From Locusta migratoria (taxonomy: Eukaryota; Arthropoda; Insecta; Orthoptera; Acrididae), in the NCBI GenBank assembly GCA_026315105.1, contig CM048744.1, positions 350,859,168 through 350,923,167 on the forward strand: 64,000 nucleotides of DNA, in the 5' to 3' direction. Below, in pieces: positions 43,843 to 52,600 of the stretch; the first letter of the stretch is position 1; each line of letters opens with the position of its first letter. A model generated the notes under the pieces. That model was not told the origin of the DNA. It worked only from the letters and a program-made list of their open reading frames with translations, and searched no databases. The position numbers and the translations under genes are program-made.

Positions 43843-46800
43843 TTAAATATCCTTGGATAGGTTGGCCAAGTTCATAAAAGGCAAAACCCGAGCAGCTGCT
43901 CGTGTGTCATCAGCTAAAATTTCCTCCAGAGTAGACGGAAAGTGAAGGGCTACACGGAGATGATTAAAATTAACACAAGTCAGTAAAACATGTCGCACTG
44001 TCAACAGTTCACCGAAGGAGCATAGCGGTGCAGGTTCGGCGGATAGCAAGTGACGGTGGCTGAAACGGCAATGACCGATCCGCAACCGAGCCAGGATGAC
44101 CTCCTTCCGCCGAGAGGGGCGTGAGGATGTCCTCCAAGCGGTCGGGATCGGTTTGACAGTTCGCAATTTATTGTTGTACAGTGAAAGCCACACACTGTGC
44201 CATTGCGACACGATACTCCGGCGAAGAGCCCGTTGAACATCGTCCGATGGGACGCAAAAGGTAGCCATGCGAGGTAAAAGAGCTGCTGCCTTGGCTGCTG
44301 TGTCGGCGGCCTCATTCCCGGGCACACCCACATGGCCAGGGACCCACAGGAAAGAAACGTGACAGCTGTCATCCGCCAGCAACTGGAGGGAGCGTTGGAT
44401 CCGATACACGAGAGGATGGTTCGAGAAAGGGTCCTTAAGACTCTGCAGGGCACTAAGGGAGTCAGAACATATGGCATAGAAAGGTTGGCGGTGGCGGCAG
44501 GTATACAAAACGGCCTGGTGGAGAGCGAAAAGCTCAGCCGTGAAGGTCGAGCACCGGTCAGGGAGCTTGTATTGGAACCGGTTGTCCCCGACGACGAAGG
44601 CAGATCCGACACCGGCAGTGCTCTTGGAACCATCAGTGTAAATAAATACGGCATTATCGAACCGCGAACGGAGTTCGACAAGCCTCGAGCGGTATACCAA
44701 ATCCGGAGTGCTCTCCTTGGGGAGCGAACTAAGTTCGAGGTGTGTGTGAACCTGGGCCTGATGCCACGGTGGCAATGGGCTTTCGCTCAACCGAAGGGTG
44801 GAAGGAAGGGTAAAATCGAGCCGCTGTAGCAGGCGGCGAAACCGAACTCCCGGTGGAAGCAAGGCAATCGCAGACAACTGATATTGGCGATCGAGTGAGT
44901 CGTCAAAAAATAATCTGTAAGAGGGATGGTTGGGCATCGACCGTAGGCGGCATGCATACCGACACAAGAGTATGTCACGTCGAGTGGTCAAGGGTAATAC
45001 AGCAGCCTCGGCATACAGACTTTCAACAGGGCTGGTATAAAATGCACCGGTCGCCAAACGTAATCCACGATGGTGGATAGAGTTGAGACGGCGGAGAATC
45101 GACGGCCGTGCTGAAGAGTACACAAGGCTTCCATAGTCGAGCTTCGACTGAACAATGGCCTGGTAAAGGTGAAGCAGGACGGTACGATCCGCTCCCCATG
45201 ACGTGCCACTGAGGACACGAAGAACGTTAAGGGATCGGGCACAACGGGCAGCCAGGTAGGACACGTGTGTGGACCAGCAAAGTTTCCGATCCAACATGAG
45301 TCCCAAGAATTTCGTAGTCTCCACGAAAGGGAGAGCAACAGGGCCGAGACGTAGAGAAGGTGGAAGAAATTCCTTGTATCTCCAAAAATTGATACACACA
45401 GTTTTCTCAGTGGAGAATCGGAAGCCGTTTGCGATGCTCCAGGAATATAGACGGTCAAGACAGCGTTGGAGAGAACGCTCCAAGAGACACGTCCGCTGGG
45501 CGCTACAATAAATTGCGAAATCGTCAACAAAAAGAGATCCGGAGACGTCGGCTGAAAGACAGTCCACGATCGGATTGATTGCAATGGCAAAGAGCGCCAC
45601 ACTCAAGACGGAGCCCTGTGGTACCCCATTCTCCTGGCAAAAGGTATCTGACAAAACAGAGCCCACCCGTACCCGGAACTTGCGATCCGCCAAAAACGAT
45701 TGAATGAAAAGAGGAAGGCGGCCCCGAAGGCCCCATGTGTGTAATGTGCGGAGAATACCCGCTCTCCAACAGGTATCGTATGCCTTCTCCAAGTCGAAGA
45801 ACACGGCTACTGTTTGACGCTTCTTTAGAAAGTTGTTCATAATGAAGGTCGACAACGTAACGAGGTGGTCAGCAGCAGAGCGGTGTCGACGAAAACCGCA
45901 TTGTATATTAGTCAGGAGGCGGCGAGATTCGAGGAGCCAGACCAACCGAGCGTTAACCATGCGTTCCATCACCTTACAGACGCAGCTCGTCAGAGAAATG
46001 GGACGATAACTGGAAGGAAGGTGTTTGTCCTTCCCTGGTTTGGGGATGGGGACAACAATGGCTTCACGCCAACTTGTGGGAACATGACCTTCAGTCCATA
46101 TGCGATTGTAGGTACTAAGAAGAAAGCACTTGCCCGCAGGAGAGAGGTTCTTCAGCATCTCAATATGAATGGAATCGGGCCCGGGAGCAGAGGACCGGGA
46201 CAGGGCGAGAGCACGGTCTAGCTCCTGCATGGTAAAGGCGACGTTATAGTTTTCACGATTAAAAGAGCGGAAAGAAGGCGGCCGTGCCTCCTCTACCTGT
46301 TTGCGAGGGAGAAAGGCAGGGTGGTAATGGGCAGAGCTCGAAACCTCCGCAAAGAAACGACCCAATGCGTTTGAAACATCAGCTGGGTCCACGAGGACCG
46401 CGTTCTCCACGGTCAGGCCAGGAATCGGGGAGTGGACCTTGATGCCGGACAAACGGCGTAGGCCACCCCAGACAACCGTGGAGGGAGTAAAACGGTTAAA
46501 AGAACTAGTAAAAGCTGTCCAGCAGGCTTTCTTGCTGTCGTTTATGATACGACGGCACTGCGCTCTCATACGTTTGTAATTGATGCAATTCTCCAAAGTT
46601 GGGTGGCGGCGGAAGGTGCGTAAGGCACGGCGTCGGGCTCGAAGCGCGTCGCGGCAGGCTGCAGTCCACCAAGGGACCTGCACACGACGTGGAGAAGAGG
46701 ATGTACGAGGTATGGAACGTTCAGCAGCAGTGAGAATAACCTCTGTGAGGTATTCGACCTGACTGTCACAGTTGGGAAAATGCTGATTGTGAAAAACAGC

Positions 46801-47526
46801 CATGGAAGAATAAAGCCCCCAGTCGGCTTTAGAAACGTTCCAACTGGTGGGACGTGGAGATGGGGAGTGATGTAGGAAGTGGATGATACAAGGGAAATGG
46901 TCACTCGAGTACGTGTCAGAAAGTGCATACCACTCAAACCGACCGGCAAGCTGAGGTGTGCATATTGCGAGGTCTATATGGGAATAAGTGTGTGTTGTGT
47001 CAGAAAGGAAGGTCGGTGCACCGGTGTTGAGGCAGACAAGATCGAGGTGTTGGAGAAGGTCCACCAAAAGGGAGCCTCTCGGACAAGGTGCCGGAGAGCC
47101 CCATAGGGGGTGGTGGGCATTAAAGTCGCCTACCAACACGAAAGGTGAAGGGAGCTGGTCAACAAGGTTTAGCACATCTGCCCTAGTAAGGGCAGATGAC
47201 GATGGCGAATATATATTACAGAGGGAGAAGGTAAATGTGGATAAGGTGATGCGGACGGCAACTGCCTGTAGGTGAGTGTGCAAGGAAATGGGATGGAAAT
47301 AGACGTCGTCTCGAAGGAGCATCAGAACCCCTCCATGGGCTGGGACACCTTCCACGGGTGGCAGGTCGAACCGCACAGAGGTGTAGTGTGGAAAGTCTGC
47401 ACGATCACGTGGACGCAACTTTGTTTCCTGGAGGCAGACTAGAAGCGGGCAGTGCAATCGAAGGAGTAATTTTAACTCCTCCCGATTAGAACGAATGCCG
47501 CGAATGTTCCATTGAAGGAGCGCCAT
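43843..47526 (-). CDS. LINE ORF2: endonuclease, reverse transcriptase, RNase H
   Basis: 1227 residues if started at MALLQWNIRG (ATG at 47524-47526), chosen because that is where the endonuclease domain begins; the frame is open for 131 further codons upstream, overlapping ORF1. APE-like endonuclease at about 1-215: QWNIRG, QETK (33-36), GDFNAHH (133-139) and SDHFP (208-212). RT at about 445-750: FFDLEKAYD (576-584), GVPQGSVLS (634-642) and FVDD (666-669), the catalytic box in its FVDD form. RNase H at about 960-1085 with D965, E998, D1022 and D1075 as the likely acidic set. The C-terminal finger reads LCSFGELLTVRHVLLTC, so the second Cys of the usual CxxC is Gly; the truncated neighbour keeps it. 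It would nick target DNA and copy the element RNA. Intact frame. Confidence 0.95.
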   Translation of the reverse strand: MALLQWNIRGIRSNREELKLLLRLHCPLLVCLQETKLRPRDRADFPHYTSVRFDLPPVEGVPAHGGVLMLLRDDVYFHPISLHTHLQAVAVRITLSTFTFSLCNIYSPSSSALTRADVLNLVDQLPSPFVLVGDFNAHHPLWGSPAPCPRGSLLVDLLQHLDLVCLNTGAPTFLSDTTHTYSHIDLAICTPQLAGRFEWYALSDTYSSDHFPCIIHFLHHSPSPRPTSWNVSKADWGLYSSMAVFHNQHFPNCDSQVEYLTEVILTAAERSIPRTSSSPRRVQVPWWTAACRDALRARRRALRTFRRHPTLENCINYKRMRAQCRRIINDSKKACWTAFTSSFNRFTPSTVVWGGLRRLSGIKVHSPIPGLTVENAVLVDPADVSNALGRFFAEVSSSAHYHPAFLPRKQVEEARPPSFRSFNRENYNVAFTMQELDRALALSRSSAPGPDSIHIEMLKNLSPAGKCFLLSTYNRIWTEGHVPTSWREAIVVPIPKPGKDKHLPSSYRPISLTSCVCKVMERMVNARLVWLLESRRLLTNIQCGFRRHRSAADHLVTLSTFIMNNFLKKRQTVAVFFDLEKAYDTCWRAGILRTLHTWGLRGRLPLFIQSFLADRKFRVRVGSVLSDTFCQENGVPQGSVLSVALFAIAINPIVDCLSADVSGSLFVDDFAIYCSAQRTCLLERSLQRCLDRLYSWSIANGFRFSTEKTVCINFWRYKEFLPPSLRLGPVALPFVETTKFLGLMLDRKLCWSTHVSYLAARCARSLNVLRVLSGTSWGADRTVLLHLYQAIVQSKLDYGSLVYSSARPSILRRLNSIHHRGLRLATGAFYTSPVESLYAEAAVLPLTTRRDILLCRYACRLRSMPNHPSYRLFFDDSLDRQYQLSAIALLPPGVRFRRLLQRLDFTLPSTLRLSESPLPPWHQAQVHTHLELSSLPKESTPDLVYRSRLVELRSRFDNAVFIYTDGSKSTAGVGSAFVVGDNRFQYKLPDRCSTFTAELFALHQAVLYTCRHRQPFYAICSDSLSALQSLKDPFSNHPLVYRIQRSLQLLADDSCHVSFLWVPGHVGVPGNEAADTAAKAAALLPRMATFCVPSDDVQRALRRSIVSQWHSVWLSLYNNKLRTVKPIPTAWRTSSRPSRRKEVILARLRIGHCRFSHRHLLSAEPAPLCSFGELLTVRHVLLTCVNFNHLRVALHFPSTLEEILADDTRAAARVLPFMNLANLSKDI

Positions 47527-47575
47527 GATAAAAATGAGAGAAGAAATAAGGATAAAAACCAAGTAGCGAGCGGGG

Positions 47576-49066
47576 TCACCTCGACGGCCGCTGAGGACCG
47601 GATTTCGAGGGAGCACTGCTATCGCTGTCCAGGGGCAAAGGGTCGTGGTCCATAGGTTCGACCGACGCGCCTGCCACCTCCCTGAGTTGATCAGGAGGGG
47701 CAGTTTCCACCGCCGGTAAGGGGCCGGGCGCCCGGCAAACGGAGCGTCCCGGTGAAACAGAAGACGGCCGAGGCCGGCAACTGTTGGACGGCGCGACAGA
47801 TGGGTCACGCCTCGGCGGGGAAGGAGAGGAACTCTTTTTCTTGTCAGCTCTTCTGGAAGAGTGACGGCGGGAAGAGGCAGTTGACGGTTGGGAAGCCTGA
47901 GAACGCAGAAAATCCTCACGGACGGGTTCCTTTTTCAAGGTCCGGGCATCTTGTTTAGGTGCCCGCGGTTTACTAGATGTTGACGAAGACTGTACCGTAG
48001 AAGCAGCAGGAGGAAGCGGGGACGTGGAACGGGCAATCTTCGGGCTGGCGGATCGCACAACTGTGTCAGCGAAAGTGAAATCACAAGTCTGGGTACTGGA
48101 ATCCTTAGTAGGTCGAGTTGAGGTGAGGACCTTACTGTATGTACCAGCTGGGAGGACAGTGGGCTTTCGACTCGCCAACAACTTTCGAGCGGCAGATGTT
48201 GATACCTTCTCCGTGACCCGAATTTGCTGAATGATTTTTTCATCCTTATATACAGGGCAGTCGCGAGAGGAAGCCGCATGGTCGCCGTTGCAGTTAAGGC
48301 AGTGAGGGGACGGAGGTGGGCAATCCCCCTCATGGGCGTCCCTACCACAAGTGACACATTTTGCTGCATGTGGGCAATGTTCACGGGTATGGTTGTACCT
48401 GTGGCATTGGTAGCAGCGCGTTGGGTTTGGAATATAAGGGCGGACTGAGATAACTTCGTACCCTGCTTTGACCCTCGACGTGAGGTCAACTCTGTCGAAT
48501 GTCAAAAACACAGTACGAGTCGGTGTCAGCTGGTTATCTACCTTTTTCATCACCCTGTGGACGGCTGTCACACCCTGATCGGACATATAGGACCGGATGT
48601 CGTCATCAGACAACCCGTCAAGGGATCTCGTAAAAACTACCCCACGTGACGAGTTGAGTGTGCGGTGCGCTTCTACTTTGACTGGAAACGTGTGCAATAA
48701 CGTAGTCCGGATAAGTTTCTGGGCTTGGAAAGCACTGTCCACTTCCAGCAACAATGAGCCATTGCGCTGACGCGAACAGGTTTTAACAGGGCCAGCAATT
48801 GCATCAACACCTTTCTGTATAACGAAAGGATTGACAGAATTGAAGTCTTTTCCGTCGGTGCGCGACACAACAAGAAATTTCGGCAAATTAGGCAGAGTCT
48901 TCTTTTGCTGAGGCGAGTCTATCTTACGTTTCTGGGTCAATGTCAGTGAAGAAGAGAAGGAAGTCATTGCGGAAGTGTCCCCCGTGATTACCGGCGTCTC
49001 CGATGGCGCGCTCCTTCCTAGTGGGGGCCCTCTCCGAGGGCTTACCCGCCTTAGGTGATTGTTCAC
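47576..49066 (-). CDS. LINE ORF1: Gag-like RNA-binding protein with three CCHC knuckles
   Basis: 496 residues; an internal ATG at residue 34 (48965-48967) is an alternative start. The N-terminus is basic and Ser-rich. Residues about 60-210 (PKFLVVSRTDG...GVVFTRSLDGLSDDDIRSYM...TVFLTFD) resemble the RRM-like fold of I/Jockey Gag proteins. Three zinc knuckles follow: C218-C221-H226-C231, C237-C240-H245-C249 and C256-C259-H263-C270. The C-terminal third is Ser/Pro/Arg-rich and low complexity. The protein would coat the element RNA and form the retrotransposition particle with ORF2. It ends 49 nt before the chosen ORF2 start, so ORF2 is probably translated by reinitiation or internal entry. No disruption is seen. 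Confidence 0.93.
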   Translation of the reverse strand: MNNHLRRVSPRRGPPLGRSAPSETPVITGDTSAMTSFSSSLTLTQKRKIDSPQQKKTLPNLPKFLVVSRTDGKDFNSVNPFVIQKGVDAIAGPVKTCSRQRNGSLLLEVDSAFQAQKLIRTTLLHTFPVKVEAHRTLNSSRGVVFTRSLDGLSDDDIRSYMSDQGVTAVHRVMKKVDNQLTPTRTVFLTFDRVDLTSRVKAGYEVISVRPYIPNPTRCYQCHRYNHTREHCPHAAKCVTCGRDAHEGDCPPPSPHCLNCNGDHAASSRDCPVYKDEKIIQQIRVTEKVSTSAARKLLASRKPTVLPAGTYSKVLTSTRPTKDSSTQTCDFTFADTVVRSASPKIARSTSPLPPAASTVQSSSTSSKPRAPKQDARTLKKEPVREDFLRSQASQPSTASSRRHSSRRADKKKSSSPSPPRRDPSVAPSNSCRPRPSSVSPGRSVCRAPGPLPAVETAPPDQLREVAGASVEPMDHDPLPLDSDSSAPSKSGPQRPSR

Positions 49067-49605
49067 ACCTCAGGTCACACCTCCCGAGAACTGACGGAGG
49101 GACCAATTGGCATGTTCGGAAGGTACCAGCTCGGGTAATCACCCCTCCCTGGGCCTGGCCTTTACCAGGGGGTACGTACGTGCCCTACTTGTCTACCCGG
49201 GGCGGGGAATTACGCGTTACCCCGTCACCTGCTACGCATGATAATGCGTGGGTCGGCCTTCAGACACGCACAGGGAGGAAAGAAGAAGAATATAGGAAGT
49301 GAAGAGAAAGAAGGAAAGGTGTCTCAAACGCCGAGGCGGAGACTAATGAGGAGAAGAAGGCGAGGAGAGGACAAGGAGAGAGAGACAGAAACAAAGGGTA
49401 AGAAAGGAAGGAACCAAGGAATAAGAGAAACGACAAGAAAACACCTGAACTCGTGAAATACGCCAGTCTCCGGGCGAAGGCATAAACCGGGAGGGAAAGT
49501 GAAGCAGCCTGGGGCAGAAGAAAGGCTGCTCCGGCTCGGGGCCCCGTGCGCGCCACACACGTACCCACAAAAGAACTGTGGGCCCCCTGGGGGGGACTGC
49601 AGCTT

Positions 49606-50096
49606 GTTTTAGTCTTTAATGAATTACGCGTTTCGCCCTTTAGCAGAGCATGTTCAGATTATCTGCGCGACAGAATTAACATAAAATTACAAGGCGGAAT
49701 TACAAAACGGGGGTTAATGGGACATGGGCTTATTGTGTGCTAAGTAGATAGCATAAGTGGTAAAGTTTAGAAGGCGCTCTCCGTGGCGTGACACCGTAAG
49801 TTTTTTGTTTTTATTGGTTGATTTCCTTGTAGCCCTATAAATGATCGGGTAACGTCGAATTAGAGTTTGAACATGCTCGGTAATGACGCATAAACCGTAA
49901 CACTGATTTTTAAAATTACCTTATGACCCAAGATGAGCCCATGTTTACAATTGCGATCACGGGCTGTGGGTGTGCTGCTCCACCGAGTTGTAAAGACTAG
50001 GGGGGTGGGTGTAGGAGTGACGTGGGAAGCCGGTGTAGAAAACGGAACGAATGGACTATTTGAATGCAAATTTAACGAAAGGGAGGTTATTAAGCG
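49606..50096 (-). other. Left arm of the Penelope-like palindrome, non-coding part
   Basis: Inverse copy of 51170-51720, including CCCATGT/ACATGGG, CGGTGTAG and TGAACATGC landmarks. No frame. Confidence 0.75.
49616..49661 (-). ncRNA. Hammerhead-like motif, left arm of Penelope palindrome (mutated core)
   Basis: Minus strand: CTGAACA (complement of 49651-49657; the right arm has CTGAAGA, so the G at core position 8 is C here), stem II GC(T)C...GGGC, GAAAC (complement of 49630-49634), palindromic ACGCGT and GTA. The G8 change should abolish cleavage if this is a hammerhead. It lies about 10 bp inside the LINE insertion site. Confidence 0.5.
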
Positions 50097-50109
50097 GGAC
50101 AGAAGTTAA

Positions 50110-50526
50110 AAAATGTTCAAATGTTTGTAGAGTCTATGGGACTTAACTACGGGGTCATCAGTCCCTAAACTTACAAACTACTTATGAACTAGCTGGTTCG
50201 AATCCCCCCTCGGGCATGGATATTTGTGCCGTCCTTAGTATAAGGTAGTTGATAAGTAGTTTGTAAGTTTAGGGACTGATGACCCCGTAGTTAAGTCCCA
50301 TAAGCTTAACAAACATTTGAACAAAGATGAACTGTGATTATGTAAAAATATAAAAAGAAGGTTGAAGCAAATACACAGTATAGCTTGTGGTTAAAAATTA
50401 GAATAATAGCTACAACGAAGGACGGCACAAATATCCACGCCCGAGGGGGGATTCGAATCCCCGACCGTAGTGGCCGTGCAGACCTGTGACTGAAGCGCCT
50501 CAGTCCCTTCGGCCATCACGGCCGGC
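50110..50526 (-). mobile_element. SINE family A with 13-bp target duplication, split by a second SINE
   Basis: The outer SINE is in reverse orientation. Its 3' half is at 50110-50194 and its tRNA-like head at 50412-50526. It is flanked by GGACAGAAGTTAA at 50097-50109 and 50527-50539. The opposite palindrome arm keeps the empty site (GACAGAAGTTAAAAGTTTGT in complement near 51150). Confidence 0.93.
50195..50406 (+). mobile_element. 5'-truncated SINE nested in a SINE
   Basis: Starts within the B box (GGTTCGAATCC at 50195) and runs through CTCGGGCATGGATATTTGTG to CAAACATTTGAACA at about 50325, followed by about 80 bp of AT-rich sequence not found in other copies. TAGCT at 50190-50194 and 50407-50411 may be a short target duplication. 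The extra tail could be a transduced 3' flank. Confidence 0.8.
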
Positions 50527-50599
50527 GGACAGAAGTTAATAGTTTGTGTTGGTACTTACAAATAAAAGGAATTTCAGTACTTTATTTGAACAGTCATAT

Positions 50600-50935
50600 C
50601 TAGAAATGTTTGATCTTTGCATGCCAACTGATGATTTAGGAGGTGTGGGTGTCCAAAGTAAGCGCGCTTCCCTATCTCAAACTGCTCCAGTAAATTTAGC
50701 TTCCGCCGATTCTGCGCAGTGTGTAAAATTTGCATGTTGTCTAAGGCTTTAGTATGTCCCGCAAAAGGAGAATGTTTTTTGCTTTGTGGTCTTTTTTCTT
50801 AAGAAGATGCGCGGTAAAACGTACTTTAAAAGTCCGGCCTGTCTGTCCTATATATTCAGCTGTGCATTCGGGACAGTTCGGACGTTTTACCGTGCACCTT
50901 TTTAAGAAGAAAGGTGCACTCCGAACATCAACGGT
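50600..50935 (-). pseudogene. Penelope-like element GIY-YIG endonuclease region
   Basis: The minus strand encodes NCPECTAEYIGQTGRTFKVR followed by FTAHLL (about 50800-50880). This is the YIG half of a GIY-YIG nuclease in the form typical of Penelope-like elements (EYIGQTGRSFKTR). After a frameshift near 50750 comes DNMQILHTAQNRRKLNLLEQ then FEIGKRAYFGHPHLLN, the conserved end of such polyproteins. The reverse transcriptase part is missing. In an active element this domain would cut DNA for target priming. Here the frame is broken and the piece is a relic. Confidence 0.85.
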
Positions 50936-50943
50936 CTACCAAT

Positions 50944-51153
50944 GACAACATGCAAATTTTACACACTGCGCAGAAACGGCGTAAGTTAAATTTACTGGAA
51001 GAGTTTGAGGTGGGGAAGCGCGCTTACTTTGGACACCCACACCTCCTAAATAATCAGTTGGCATGCATAAGATCAAACATTTCTAGATATGATGATTGTT
51101 CAAATAAAGTACTGAAATTCCTTTTATTTGTAAGTACCAACACAAACTTTTAA
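50944..51153 (+). pseudogene. Penelope-like C-terminus, mirrored copy in right arm
   Basis: The plus strand reads MQILHTAQKRRKLNLLEEFE then VGKRAYFGHPHLLNNQLAC, nearly the same peptide as the left arm but in the opposite direction. The GIY-YIG block is absent: a deletion removed the matching part just after the hairpin turn at 50892-50919. The arms have diverged by scattered substitutions. Confidence 0.85.
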
Positions 51154-51635
51154 CTTCTGTCCTGCTTAATAACGTCTCTTTCGTTAAATTTGCATTCAAA
51201 TAGCTAGAGTCTATTCGTCCCGTCTTCTACACCGGCTTCCCACGTCACTCCTACACACATTCCTAGTCTGTACAACTCTGCGAAGCAGCACACCACGCCC
51301 GCCCACCGCCCGTGATCACAGTTGTTAAACATGGGCTCATCTTGTGTCATCAAGGACCGCCGTTTTTATTAAGGTAATTTTAAAAATAGGTTTTATGCTT
51401 TTTCACATCATTACGGAGCATGTTCAAACTCTAATTCGTCCTTACCCGATCATTTATAGGGCTACAAGGAAATCCACAATTCCAAAAACATAGAAGCACC
51501 ACAAAACAAGTTTCGCTGTCACCTCGGAGAGCGCTTTCTTACCATTTATACTATCTACTTAGCACACAATAAGCCCATGTCCCATTACCCCCGTTTTGTA
51601 TTTACGCCTTGTAATTTTGAGTACATTCTGTCACG

Positions 51636-51685
51636 CAGATAATCTGAAGATGCCCTGCTAAAGGGCGAAACGCGTCATTAATTAA
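51636..51685 (+). ncRNA. Hammerhead-ribozyme-like motif, right arm (stem III ACGCGT)
   Basis: Stem I TAAT (51640-51643) pairs with ATTA (51677-51680). Core CTGAAGA at 51644-51650, one extra T, stem II GCCC (51652-51655) with GGGC (51663-51666), GAAAC at 51667-51671, palindromic stem III ACGCGT (51670-51675) and cleavage triplet GTC ending at 51676. All invariant core positions of a minimal hammerhead are kept. Published Penelope-like elements carry such ribozymes. The short self-complementary stem III suggests action as a dimer. Confidence 0.62.
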
Positions 51686-51723
51686 AAAATAAAACAATCT
51701 GCAATCTTCTATTGAAGTAATAT

Positions 51724-52338
51724 CAACAAAGACATTGTAACTTTTTGAAGAATTGACGTTTATGCAAACTGATAGGGACAAAACCTCGTGAAAATGCCAG
51801 GTTATAGGATTCCCCGAAAGATTCTGAATTACAAGAGGAATGGGGGAAAAAAAGTAAGACGGAAAAGATGGGAATTATTTTACTCCTGAGGCCAGAAAAG
51901 GTAATAGTGTCAACCTTTAAATGTACAAAAGTTCGTAAACAAAGAATGAAACTGCTGACGTCATTGGTCCCTAGTCTTACGAACTACTTAAGCTATTGCA
52001 TATTGAAAATACACAGCTGTTTCGGAAGGTAGCCCGAGTTTATCGATAGAATTAAGCAAATATTCTCACATTCCTGGTAGCTTTTCGCATTGGCGCAAAG
52101 GATGCGACTGTCAGAAAGAGGCATCATTATGGAAGTGAGAGAAGGGGTTAGGGGGAAGGGGGGGATGTCTGCACATAGGACTTTTTCAGATACGTCCCAC
52201 TTTTAAGAAAGTGGAAACTTTACCTGAAGGTTAGTTTAGACAGAACAATGCTTTACATGGTCCTAGTGGGGCAGTAGGCCTCTCCCTCATCCTATCTTAG
52301 AACATCGTTATATGCGGCCTACTGTTTAAATGGTATTG
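51724..52338. other. No recognisable feature
   Basis: Nothing supported beyond a G-rich run near 52151-52165. Confidence 0.45.
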
Positions 52339-52351
52339 AAAATACGCGGAG

Positions 52352-52550
52352 AAAATGTTCAAATGTTTGTAGAACTTATGGGACTCAACAACGGGGTCAT
52401 CAGTCTCTAAGCTTACAAACTATTTACGAACTAGCTAAGACTAAGGACGGCACAAATATCCATGCCCGAAGGGGGATTCGAACCCCCGACCGTAGTGGCC
52501 GTGCAGACCGTGACTGGAGCGCTTCAGTCCCCTCGGCCACCGCGGCCGGC
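52352..52550 (-). mobile_element. SINE family A with 13-bp target duplication
   Basis: Reverse copy flanked by AAAATACGC(G/A)GAG at 52339-52351 and 52551-52563, with one mismatch between the repeats. Near-consensus. Confidence 0.94.
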
Positions 52551-52600
52551 AAAATACGCAGAGCTAGGGGTCTTCGCAGGCAGCATGTAAGAAGAATTTC

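Larger units (their letters stand above)
43661..49605 (-). mobile_element. Full-length I-like non-LTR retrotransposon with 11-bp target duplication
   Basis: GACTGCAGCTT occurs at 43661-43671 and 49595-49605. Between them lies a complete minus-strand element of about 5.9 kb: a 5' UTR of about 530 bp (49594-49067), ORF1, a 49-nt spacer, ORF2, a 3' UTR of about 140 bp with the GGGCGC...GCGCCC hairpin at 43714-43744, and a poly-A tail (plus-strand T run to 43704, with one interruption). Both ORFs are uninterrupted. RNase H after RT, plus a three-knuckle ORF1, point to the I superfamily. Confidence 0.95.
43635..51723. mobile_element. Palindromic Penelope-like element interrupted by a LINE and SINEs
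   Basis: The outer ends are inverted: ATATTACTTCAATA at 43635 and TATTGAAGTAATAT ending at 51723. The arms match throughout: CGCGTTTCGCCCTTTAGCAG near 49628 with its complement near 51655, and TTTGATCTTTGCATGCCAAC near 50609 with its complement near 51057. Removing the LINE and the nested SINEs leaves about 1.7 kb. Both arms encode the C-terminal part of a Penelope-like GIY-YIG region, in divergent directions. A 10-bp hairpin GTGCACCTTT/AAAGGTGCAC at 50892-50919 marks the turn. Each arm ends in a hammerhead-like motif. Confidence 0.82.

Noticed and set aside
44332..48448. Plus-strand open frames inside the LINE
   Set aside because: They are antisense shadows of ORF1 and ORF2, with no motifs of their own.
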